From assembly GCA_024231975.1 (NCBI GenBank), contig JAAEQB010000108.1, positions 235,454 to 299,453 on the forward strand: a stretch of DNA of 64,000 nt, in the 5' to 3' direction. This DNA comes from Allobosea sp. (lineage in GTDB: Bacteria > Pseudomonadota > Alphaproteobacteria > Rhizobiales > Beijerinckiaceae). The notes beneath the pieces were generated by a model, which made no database searches, was not told the origin of the DNA, and worked only from the letters and a program-made list of their open reading frames with translations. Both the position numbers and the translations under genes were made by a program. Every line of letters begins with the position of its first letter. Position 1 is the first letter of the stretch. Below, one piece after another: positions 33,830 to 41,897 of the stretch.

Positions 33830-34672
33830 TCAGGTATTGGCATACTCGGTGTCGTTGGCAATCCATCCTTTCGCGAGGAAATCGGCGCGCGGCGGGCAGA
33901 ACACGTCGAGCAGGATATGATGGCCGCCGCCAAGGCCTTCCGTCGTATGAATGACGCGCGGGGGAATGACCATCAGAGACGCTGGCGGCGCTTCGACATG
34001 CCGATCGTCCTGCCATTGCGTGGCGTCCGCCCCCCAGGGCACCCGCAGATGGTGGAGGAAATCGCCGCGTATCGCGAGCGAGCCCTGCTCGAAATCGGCG
34101 TGGTCGTGCGGGCTAAGGGCCGTGCGGTCGCGCAGCCCATGATATTCCACCCAGTTGATCGAGATATCGGCCGAGCGCAGCATCTTGAGCCGCGGCTTGT
34201 CGGCCGGAGCCTTGAGCGCATTGATGGCATGCAGGCGGATTCCCGCCACAAGCGCTTCGGACGGTTTGCCCGGCGCTGCGACAGCTGCGTCTGGGCTCGC
34301 ATAATCCGCGGCATTGGCCGAATCCATGCCGTCGGCGAGCGCGCCCACCCTGGAAAGGCGGATCAAGGTCGCCTTGCTCCCGAAGTCGACGACGGTCTCT
34401 CCGGCGGGGAGGATCGCGATCGTCCGCCCCGGCATCGCGACCTTGGAACTGCCATGCCGCAGCATCGCGCCTTCGCTATCGGCCGCGATCAGCATCGTCT
34501 CGCCTGAGGATCTGCTGACGAAGGACGCGCCGGCAGTGCCTTCGATCCAGTCAACCACGAAATTCTGGCCACGTGCGCGGCGTAGCGTGGTCTGCTGCTC
34601 GAGGGGATGAGCCGGAGCCTGCGAGAGTTTGGTAAGCGAGCCTGCGCGGATGGGATGGGTCTGTGTGTTCAT
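33830..34672 (-). CDS. Two-domain cupin protein
   Basis: In this 280-residue protein the C-terminal cupin has a metal-site motif HDHADFEQGSLAIRG (His-x-His...Glu...Gly) and a second-strand motif ending PPRVIHTTEG. The N-terminal half has a cupin-like beta pattern without clear ligands. Its ATG overlaps the aldolase stop by 4 nt. It is the distal gene of a two-gene operon preceded by the repeated operator, so it belongs to the catabolic regulon. The activity (isomerase, dioxygenase or aminohydrolase) cannot be read from sequence. Confidence 0.75.
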   Translation of the reverse strand: MNTQTHPIRAGSLTKLSQAPAHPLEQQTTLRRARGQNFVVDWIEGTAGASFVSRSSGETMLIAADSEGAMLRHGSSKVAMPGRTIAILPAGETVVDFGSKATLIRLSRVGALADGMDSANAADYASPDAAVAAPGKPSEALVAGIRLHAINALKAPADKPRLKMLRSADISINWVEYHGLRDRTALSPHDHADFEQGSLAIRGDFLHHLRVPWGADATQWQDDRHVEAPPASLMVIPPRVIHTTEGLGGGHHILLDVFCPPRADFLAKGWIANDTEYANT

Positions 34673-35466
34673 GCTGCGTGCTCCGTCGACAATGCTGCGG
34701 TCGCGTCCATCAACCCGCGGGCGCCGGCCAGGATGAAACTCTGCTCGGAGCCGACGAAGGCCATCGAAATCCCCTTCGTCTGCGCTTCCGCCAGCTTTCC
34801 GGCAGAGGCGACGTAGCCGGCGAGAGGCTTGCCGGCCGCGGCGGCGGCCTTGGAGACGGTCGTGAGAGCCTCGGCGAGAGCGGGATCGTCCGATCGCGTC
34901 AATCCCTTGGCCACCGCGAGGTCGGCGGCGCCGAAGAACAGCGCGTCGATACCATCGATCGCCGCGATCGCTTCTGCGGAGGCTACGCCTTCAGGCTCCT
35001 CGATCTGGGTGATGACGCAGGGCCCGTCGCGCGCCTCCGCCAGCGTTGCCGCCATGCCCTGTGTGGTATAGCCGGCGGCCCGCGTCGAGCCGGCATAGCC
35101 GCGGCCGCCATGGCCGAACCGGGCCCAGCGCGCGATGTCCCTGGCCATCGCGACGCTCGCCACATGCGGTACCACTACGCCGCCCGCGCCCATGTCGAAG
35201 GCCTGCATGATCGCCTCGGGCCGCGCGGCCGCAATCCTGACGAGACAGGGCAGCGACAAGGCGCGCGCCATCGCGATCATCCGGTCCAGCGCCAGCCGAT
35301 CGAGCGGCGCATGTTCCGCGTCCAGGCAGATGAAATCGACGCCGGCCAAGGCCAGCAATTCGACGATCTCGATCGCCGGCGTCTTGACGAAAACGCCGGC
35401 CTGCAGGCGCTCACCGGGACGGGGGAGTACGGGCTTGGGCACGATGGGCGATGCAAAAGCTGTCAC
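34669..35466 (-). CDS. HpcH/HpaI-family aldolase
   Basis: This 265-residue class II pyruvate aldolase relative carries LAGVDFICLDAEHAPLD, GAGGVVVPHVAS, the metal-site Glu in TQIEEPEGV and FFGAADLAVAKG. Such enzymes split 2-keto-4-hydroxy acids to pyruvate and an aldehyde. I placed the start at GTG 35466, which has GGAG 5 nt upstream. The in-frame ATG at 35508 would put an operator copy (35480-35501) inside the gene. It forms an operon with the cupin gene and is divergent from the FAD oxidoreductase. Confidence 0.82.
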   Translation of the reverse strand: MTAFASPIVPKPVLPRPGERLQAGVFVKTPAIEIVELLALAGVDFICLDAEHAPLDRLALDRMIAMARALSLPCLVRIAAARPEAIMQAFDMGAGGVVVPHVASVAMARDIARWARFGHGGRGYAGSTRAAGYTTQGMAATLAEARDGPCVITQIEEPEGVASAEAIAAIDGIDALFFGAADLAVAKGLTRSDDPALAEALTTVSKAAAAAGKPLAGYVASAGKLAEAQTKGISMAFVGSEQSFILAGARGLMDATAALSTEHAA

Positions 35467-35479
35467 GTTGGCTCCAATG

Positions 35480-35501
35480 ATATCGCACGGGTGTGCGAAA
35501 A
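35480..35501. promoter_or_regulatory. Operator copy 1 (aldolase-cupin operon)
   Basis: Reads ATATCGCACG-GG-TGTGCGAAAA. It is a variant of the repeated ATTTCGCACA-N2-TGTGCGAAAT palindrome, placed 14 nt upstream of the aldolase GTG, just before its ribosome site. Confidence 0.75.
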
Positions 35502-35589
35502 TGTTCATCGTTGTATTCTCATGTCAAGGGAAGCCATGGCGAGGGGCCCGGCGCAGCGCGCGCTCGCTTGATTCGAATATCGTTTTACA

Positions 35590-35611
35590 ATTTCGCACAG
35601 ATGAGCGAAAT
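35590..35611. promoter_or_regulatory. Operator copy 2 (FAD oxidoreductase operon)
   Basis: Reads ATTTCGCACA-GA-TGAGCGAAAT, with 9 of 10 arm positions paired. It ends 25 nt upstream of the GTG start of the oxidoreductase. Its centre is 110 bp from copy 1, so each divergent operon has its own site. Confidence 0.8.
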
Positions 35612-35636
35612 TGATTTTGCAAAGAGGACTCCCATT

Positions 35637-36944
35637 GTGAACACCCGCGATTCCGCCCCGCTGGCCCGCCCATATTGGTGGGATGACGTGCCGTCGCTGG
35701 CCATCGCGCCGGATACGAGCGTGTCGCTGCCGGCCAGCGTCGACGTTCTCGTTGTCGGTGGCGGGTTGACGGGGACCTCCGCTGCTCATGAACTCGCTCT
35801 GGCCGGCCGCAGCGTCCTCGTGCTCGACGCGGCTGCAGCCGGCTCGGGGGCGAGCTCGCGCAATGCGGGCATGGTCGGGCGCTATCTGAAATACTCGTTC
35901 GGCGAGCTGATGGCCGCGCGAGGGCTCGATGCCGCGAAGGCTATCTTCGGCGAGATGCAGCAGGTCTATGACGAGTGCATCGCCCGGATCGGGGACGAGG
36001 GCATGGCTTGCGGCCTGCGGATGCATGGTCGCGTTGTCGGCGCGGTCTCACCCGCCCATCGCGAGCGGCTCTATCGGGAATGGGACCTGCGCGGGCGCCA
36101 TCTCGGCGAGGCCTTCCGCAGGTTGGATGCGCCCCGTGACGAGATCGCAAGCCGCTACTACCACGGCGGCATCCATATCATCGACAATGCCGCGCTGCAG
36201 CCGGCGCTCTATACGGATGCCATGCGCCAGCGTGCCGAGGCGGCCGGCGCCGCGATCCGCGGCGGCTGCGCCGTGACGGGGTATGTCAGAGAGACTGACG
36301 GCCGCTTTCACGTCTCCACCGAACATGGGACGGTAATCGCACGCGAGTTGATGGTGGCCACGAATGGCCTGACTGATACGCGGCTTCCGGCCTTCGCGGA
36401 TCGCCTTGCGCCAATCAATGCAATGATGATGGCGACCGAGGAGTTGCCAGGCGAATTGATCGCGCGCCACTGGCCGCATCAGCGCACCTATCACGACAAC
36501 CGGCGCAATTCGAACTACATGCAGGTCTCGCCCGATGGCCGCAGGCTCGTGTTCGGCGGCCGCACCGGCCTGCATCGACGCGCGACGCCTCAGGCGACCG
36601 AAGCGTTGCGGCAGGAAATGATCGCCTTGTTTCCGGCCTTGCGCGATGTCGCGATCAGCCATGTCTGGACCGGCCGGTGCGCGGTTTCTGCGGACATGTT
36701 TCCGCATTACGGCGTCCGTGACGGCGTTCATTTCGCGCTCGGCTACTGCTTCTCGGGCCTTGCCATGGCGCCCTATCTCGGGCGGCGGGCGGCGCGCCTC
36801 CTTCTCGGGCAGGACGAGGGCGACAGCTTCTTCCGCCGCGACGAACTGAAGCCGATGCCCTGGCTCGCACGCCAGGAAGCGCTGATGCCGCTGGCGATGC
36901 ACTTCTACCGCTGGCGCGATCGGCCGGCACCGCTTGCGGCCTGA
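35637..36944 (+). CDS. FAD-dependent amine/amino acid oxidase (DAO family)
   Basis: This 435-residue flavoprotein has an N-terminal FAD-binding Rossmann motif (DVLVVGGGLTGTSAA, glycines 41-46). SSRNAGM, typical of gamma-glutamylputrescine oxidase-like enzymes, and a C-terminal FAD segment (HFALGYCFSGLAMAPYLG) follow. It oxidises a primary or secondary amine, or an amino acid, to imine with O2 or another acceptor. GTG 35637 is preferred (AGAGGA 8 nt upstream) because an ATG at 35601 lies inside operator copy 2. It leads the operon with the Mo-hydroxylase small and medium subunits. Confidence 0.85.
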   Translation: MNTRDSAPLARPYWWDDVPSLAIAPDTSVSLPASVDVLVVGGGLTGTSAAHELALAGRSVLVLDAAAAGSGASSRNAGMVGRYLKYSFGELMAARGLDAAKAIFGEMQQVYDECIARIGDEGMACGLRMHGRVVGAVSPAHRERLYREWDLRGRHLGEAFRRLDAPRDEIASRYYHGGIHIIDNAALQPALYTDAMRQRAEAAGAAIRGGCAVTGYVRETDGRFHVSTEHGTVIARELMVATNGLTDTRLPAFADRLAPINAMMMATEELPGELIARHWPHQRTYHDNRRNSNYMQVSPDGRRLVFGGRTGLHRRATPQATEALRQEMIALFPALRDVAISHVWTGRCAVSADMFPHYGVRDGVHFALGYCFSGLAMAPYLGRRAARLLLGQDEGDSFFRRDELKPMPWLARQEALMPLAMHFYRWRDRPAPLAA

Positions 36945-37007
36945 GCGGAGCCGGAAGCGCCGCTCGCGGCAGCCCTCGACATCATGTCCATGAGAGGAAG
37001 ACGAGCC

Positions 37008-37505
<498 letters not shown>

Positions 37506-37520
37506 TCCAAAGGACGAACC

Positions 37521-38321
37521 ATGTACGCGTTCAGCTATCGACGGCCGGCTTCCATCGAGGAGGCGGCGTCGCTCCTCGTCGATCATGAGGACGCGAAATT
37601 GCTGGCCGGGGGGCAGACCCTGTTGCCGACCATGAAGCAGCGCCTTGCTGCGCCGAGCCTCATCGTCGATCTCGGCGGGATACCGGGCCTGCGCGGCATC
37701 ACCATCGCGAACGGTGTCGTCACGGTCGGCGCGATGACACGGCATGCCGATCTGCTAGCCGATCCTGCTCTGACAGGCGCCTTTCCCGGTCTCTGCCGGC
37801 TGGCAGGCACGGTCGGCGATCCTGCCGTACGCAACCGCGGCACGGTCGGCGGATCAGTGGCGAATTTCGATCCGGCTGCCGACTATCCGGCTTCGCTGCT
37901 GGCCGTGAACGGCACGATCGAGACGAACCGCCGCAGCATCGCGGCATCCGATTTCTTTCTCGGCCTGTTCGAGACGGCGCTGGAGGAAGGGGAAATCGTC
38001 ACGCGGGTGTCTTGGCCGATCCCGAGACGATCCGGCTGGGAGAAGTTCGCCAACCCCGCTTCGCGCTATGCTCTCGCCGCGGTGTTCGTGGTCGATATCG
38101 ATGGCGAGCCTGGAGTCGGCGTGACGGGAGCCGGCCAGAACGGCGCGTTCCGCTCGATCGAGATCGAGGACGCCCTGCGGGTTAGGGGCTTCGTGCCCGA
38201 GGCGCTCGACGGTATCTCGCTCGACGAGGACGAGATGAACGCGGACATCCATGCGAGCGCGCGGTACCGCGCTCATCTCGTGGTCGAGATGGCGCGCAGA
38301 GCGGTTGCCCGAATGGTCTGA
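37521..38321 (+). CDS. Molybdenum hydroxylase medium subunit (FAD)
   Basis: This 266-residue CoxM-like subunit has the two FAD-binding motifs AGGQTLLPTMKQR (near residue 30) and VRNRGTVGGSVANFDPAAD (near 110). It receives electrons from the iron-sulfur subunit and passes them to NAD, quinone or O2. It is the third gene of the oxidase-CoxS-CoxM operon and is convergent with the IclR gene. Confidence 0.92.
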   Translation: MYAFSYRRPASIEEAASLLVDHEDAKLLAGGQTLLPTMKQRLAAPSLIVDLGGIPGLRGITIANGVVTVGAMTRHADLLADPALTGAFPGLCRLAGTVGDPAVRNRGTVGGSVANFDPAADYPASLLAVNGTIETNRRSIAASDFFLGLFETALEEGEIVTRVSWPIPRRSGWEKFANPASRYALAAVFVVDIDGEPGVGVTGAGQNGAFRSIEIEDALRVRGFVPEALDGISLDEDEMNADIHASARYRAHLVVEMARRAVARMV

Positions 38322-38343
38322 CCGCCCGCTGCAGAGAGGGTGG

Positions 38344-39231
38344 TCAGCGCTGCCCTCCGAGCGACAGGGATCCTTCGAGATTGCTGCGGCCAGCGAGTTG
38401 GAGCGCTTGCGAGATGCAGCGGCTCGCTTCTTGGAGATGGGGCAGGAACTGCTCGACCATGTCCTGCGCCGTCGCGCGCGAGGTCGGCGCGCCGACGTTG
38501 ATCGCCGCGATCACGCTGCCGTCAGCGTCGGTGATCGGAACGGCCAGCGAGCGCAGGCCTTCCTCGAACTCGCCATCCACCAGGCACCAGCCCTGTTCTC
38601 GTACCCGAGCCAGGATATTCAGGTAGGCATCGCGATCCGTGACCGTCGCACTGGTGGAGGCACGCAACGGATAGCGTTTCAGGAAATCCCCGATGAAAGC
38701 TTCGCTGCGGCCCGCCAGCAGCATGCGGCCCATTGAGGACACCGTCGCAGGAATCCGCGAGCCGACCGAGATGATGGCGCTCTGGACGATGCGCCGCGCT
38801 TCGGCGCGCGCGATATAGACGACGTCCTGGCCGTCGAGCACGCCCATCGAGCAGTTTTCCCTCAAGGCGTCGACCACGGTCTGGAGGCCCGGCCGCACAA
38901 GGTCGGTCACGCGCCAGGTCGAGAGGTAGGAGTGGCCGAGCTCGAGCACCTTGGGGGTCAGCTCGAACATCTCGTCTTCGCCTCGGGCATAGCCCAGCTC
39001 GGCCAGCGTCAGCAGGAATCGCCGTGCGGCGGCACGGTTCATGCCGGTGGCGTCCGCCGCGGTCGCAATCGACAGCCGCGGGTGGTCCGCATCGAAGGCG
39101 CGGATGAGATCGAGCCCGCGCGCGAAGGCGGAGACGAAGTCGGCCCGCTTTATGCCGGTCTTGAATTCCGATGTGGACTTCGGCTTCCTCGCGGCCGGTG
39201 TGGCCGCCGCAGCTTTGGTGGATCGTGCCAT
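38344..39231 (-). CDS. IclR-family regulator, likely controller of the catabolic regulon
   Basis: This 295-residue regulator of the PcaR/PcaU branch has a basic Ala/Pro/Lys-rich N-terminal tail, a winged helix (FARGLDLIRAFDAD... AADATGMNRAAARRFLLTL) and a ligand domain (MGVLDGQDVVYIARAEARR... SSMGRMLLAG). ATG 39231 has a GGAAGAG site; a GTG at 39261 is an alternative. It sits in the middle of the genes bearing the repeated operator and is divergent from one of them (39361-39382). No other regulator is encoded in this block, so it is the best candidate to bind those sites (inference). Confidence 0.85.
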   Translation of the reverse strand: MARSTKAAAATPAARKPKSTSEFKTGIKRADFVSAFARGLDLIRAFDADHPRLSIATAADATGMNRAAARRFLLTLAELGYARGEDEMFELTPKVLELGHSYLSTWRVTDLVRPGLQTVVDALRENCSMGVLDGQDVVYIARAEARRIVQSAIISVGSRIPATVSSMGRMLLAGRSEAFIGDFLKRYPLRASTSATVTDRDAYLNILARVREQGWCLVDGEFEEGLRSLAVPITDADGSVIAAINVGAPTSRATAQDMVEQFLPHLQEASRCISQALQLAGRSNLEGSLSLGGQR

Positions 39232-39360
39232 TCCGCTCTTCCGTTTCCGCCCCGTTTCCACCCCGTCCTCGGGTGTCGATGAGTTCGCGCAGACCTGATC
39301 GTCGCATCAAGTGCCGGCGACGCGAAATCCCGAGATATCTGATGATTGACAGGAGATCAA

Positions 39361-39382
39361 ATTTCGCACAACCGTACGAATT
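39361..39382. promoter_or_regulatory. Operator copy 3 (Mo-hydroxylase large subunit / IclR gene)
   Basis: Reads ATTTCGCACA-AC-CGTACGAATT: a perfect left arm and a weaker right arm. A TTGACA lies just upstream at 39346-39351, and the large-subunit ATG (39403) is 20 nt downstream. The site lies between divergent genes, so it could also autoregulate the IclR gene. Confidence 0.7.
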
Positions 39383-39402
39383 AATTAATCGAGGGAAGAC
39401 AG

Positions 39403-41712
39403 ATGCAAGGCGTCGCGCAATCCGCGCACCGTGTCGAGGACCGCCGTTTCCTATCGGGTTTGGGGCGCTACCTCGACGATGTGCAGCCGCGTGATTGCGC
39501 AGCCATGGTGGTCCTGCGCTCGCCTCATGCTCACGCGGCCATCCTGTCTGTCGACGTGGAGGCGGCCGAGGAAATGCCGGGCGTCCTCGCCGTCCTGACC
39601 GGCGCGCGATTGACCGAACTCGGCGTCGCGGACATGCCATGCATGGCTCCGGTGGAGGCCCAAGGCGGAAAGGCGCCGTTTCTGCCGCCCCGGCCCGTGC
39701 TGGCGCGCGACAAGGTGCGCTATGCGGGCGAGCCTGTCGTCGCGATCATTGCGGAAACCGCGCTTGCGGCGCGGGACGCGGCCGAAGCTGTGATCGTGGA
39801 ATACGAGGCGCTGGACGGCGTCAGCGATCCTCACGCTGCGATTGCGGGCGCTCCCGCGATCTGGCCGGAGGCTCCGGACAATATCTCCTTCACCTGGCAG
39901 CTTGGCGACGCGGCTGCGACCGACGCGATTTTCGCGCAGGCCGACGAGGTCGTCGCGCTCGACCTGATCAACAACAGGGTTGCCGGCCTGCCGCTCGAAA
40001 CGCGCGGCGCGATCGGCGAGTACGATCTACGCGACGGGCGCTACACGCTTCATGTCTCCTCGCAAGGCGGTCATTCGATCCGCCGCATCATCGCCCAGCA
40101 TGTGCTCCGCATCCCGGAAACCAATCTGCGCGTCGTCACGCCCGATGTCGGAGGCGGCTTCGGGCCCAAGATCTTCTCCTATCCCGAATATGTGCTGAGC
40201 CTGGTCGCTGCCCGCCGGACGGGACGGCCGGTCAAATGGATCTGCGACCGGATGGAGGCGCTCCAAAGCGATACGCAAGGACGTGGCCAGCGCTGCCGGG
40301 CCGAGCTCGCTTTGACCCGGGATGGCCGTTTCCTCGCCATGCGCTTCGATGCGCTGGCCGATCTCGGTGGCTACCCCTCGCAGCACGGGCCGATGATCGC
40401 GACCATTGCCGGCGCTGGCCTGCACCCCAGCGTCTACGACGTGCAGAGCGTCCATCTGCGCGTGCGCGGGGTCTTCACCAATACGGTGCCGACCGATTCC
40501 TATCGCGGCGCAGGACGGCCGGAGGTCATCTACGCCGTCGAGCGCCTGGTCGACATGGCCGCGCGCAAGCTCGGGATCGCGCCCGAAGAAATCCGGCGAC
40601 GCAATTTCGTCCGCCGGGACGCGATGCCTTACCGGACCGCGACCGGCCAAGTCTACGATGACGGGGACTTCTCGGCGCTGCTCGAAGCAGGGCTGAAGCG
40701 CGCGGACTATGCGGGGCGCGAGACCCGGCGCGCCGAGGCGCTGAAGACCGGCAAGCTGCGCGGCACCGGGCTTGCCTATTTCATCGACCGGTGCGGGCGC
40801 GGGCTCGATGAGACGGCGGAGCTTCGTTTCGATCCGTCCGGCTCGGCCGTCCTGTTCGTCGGCTCCCAGAACAATGGCCAGGGCCATGAAACCGCCTATG
40901 CCGATATCGTCGCGCGGGAACTGGGACTGCCGCGGGATCTTGTCCGGGTGGTCCAGGGCGATACGGACCAGGTCAGCTTCGGGCGCGGCACTGGCGGGTC
41001 GCGCGCGCTCGCGGTCGGTGGTAACGCCGTCTATCTCGGCACGCGCAAGGTGCTGGCCAAGGCCCGCCGGATCGCAGCCCATAAGCTTGGATGCGAGGAC
41101 AACGCGCTGGTCTTCGAGACAGGCCTTTTCCGCGTAGCGGAGAGCAACCGCAGTCTTGCGTTCACGGATGTCGTGAAGCTCGCCTTTCTGCCGGCAGAAT
41201 TACCTAAGGATATGGAGCCGGGCCTCGACGAGATCGCCCATTACACGCCAGCCGCGCCGACCTTTCCCAATGGTTGCCATATTGCGACCGTGGAGATCGA
41301 CATCGCCACCGCCAAGCTGGAGCTCGTGCGCTACGTCGCCGTGAACGACATCGGCACCCTCTTGAACCGCCGCCTCGTCGATGGGCAGATGCATGGCGGC
41401 CTCGCGCAGGGGATCGGCCAAGCCTTGCTGGAACATGTCGTCTACGATGTCGATAGCGGCCAGATGCTCACGGGCTCGCTCAACGACTATTGCTATCCCA
41501 AGGCCGATGATTTCGGGCTCTTCGAGCTCGACTATGTCGAGATTCCCTGTCGCAGCAATCCGCTCGGAGTGAAGGGTTGCGGCGAGGCAGGGGCCATCGC
41601 TGCCCCGCCGGCAGTGATGAACGCCGTGCTGGATGCGCTGCGCGACTACGACTGCGCCGGCCTGCAGATGCCAGTCACCGCCGACAGGCTGTTCGCCATC
41701 CTTCACCGTTGA
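39403..41712 (+). CDS. Molybdenum hydroxylase large subunit (xanthine dehydrogenase family)
   Basis: This 769-residue molybdopterin-cytosine-dinucleotide-type catalytic subunit has domain blocks DVGGGFGPKIF, DSYRGAGRPE, QNNGQGHETAYADI, GTGGSRALAVGG and the catalytic-Glu segment GVKGCGEAGAIAAPP. The active-site loop is of the aldehyde oxidase type (AYRGAGRPE-like) and lacks the CSFR of true CO dehydrogenase. Such enzymes hydroxylate N-heterocycles or aldehydes with water as the oxygen source. ATG 39403 follows GAGGGAAG. It partners with the subunits at 37008 and 37521, encoded on another transcript of the same regulon. Confidence 0.92.
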   Translation: MQGVAQSAHRVEDRRFLSGLGRYLDDVQPRDCAAMVVLRSPHAHAAILSVDVEAAEEMPGVLAVLTGARLTELGVADMPCMAPVEAQGGKAPFLPPRPVLARDKVRYAGEPVVAIIAETALAARDAAEAVIVEYEALDGVSDPHAAIAGAPAIWPEAPDNISFTWQLGDAAATDAIFAQADEVVALDLINNRVAGLPLETRGAIGEYDLRDGRYTLHVSSQGGHSIRRIIAQHVLRIPETNLRVVTPDVGGGFGPKIFSYPEYVLSLVAARRTGRPVKWICDRMEALQSDTQGRGQRCRAELALTRDGRFLAMRFDALADLGGYPSQHGPMIATIAGAGLHPSVYDVQSVHLRVRGVFTNTVPTDSYRGAGRPEVIYAVERLVDMAARKLGIAPEEIRRRNFVRRDAMPYRTATGQVYDDGDFSALLEAGLKRADYAGRETRRAEALKTGKLRGTGLAYFIDRCGRGLDETAELRFDPSGSAVLFVGSQNNGQGHETAYADIVARELGLPRDLVRVVQGDTDQVSFGRGTGGSRALAVGGNAVYLGTRKVLAKARRIAAHKLGCEDNALVFETGLFRVAESNRSLAFTDVVKLAFLPAELPKDMEPGLDEIAHYTPAAPTFPNGCHIATVEIDIATAKLELVRYVAVNDIGTLLNRRLVDGQMHGGLAQGIGQALLEHVVYDVDSGQMLTGSLNDYCYPKADDFGLFELDYVEIPCRSNPLGVKGCGEAGAIAAPPAVMNAVLDALRDYDCAGLQMPVTADRLFAILHR

Positions 41713-41760
41713 GCGACTCCCGAACGCGCGATTATGGGATCGGCAGAAAGATTCATGAAA

Positions 41761-41803
41761 CGCACAGATGTGCGATTGACGATTTCGCACATGTGTGCGA
41801 AAT
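41761..41803. promoter_or_regulatory. Operator copy 4, tandem (hydantoinase operon)
   Basis: The core site ATTTCGCACA-TG-TGTGCGAAAT (41782-41803) has perfect 10-bp arms. A shorter copy CGCACA-GA-TGTGCG (41761-41774) lies 25 bp away centre to centre. A TTGACG between them (41776-41781) may be the -35 element, so bound protein would cover the promoter. The gap to the hydantoinase start is 94 nt. Confidence 0.8.
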
Positions 41804-41897
41804 AATTTTCACAGAATGAAGCCACCTGCCGGTTGCCCGGGCGCTCGGGTCGCGGCGCCTGGAGGGTCGGCTGTCGTCGTCACGCGGAGCTTGGATC

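Noticed and set aside
33545..34507. 320-residue rightward open frame crossing the intergenic hairpin
   Set aside because: Most of it is antisense to the cupin gene, which has a metal-site motif and an operon overlap. No ribosome site or family match was seen.
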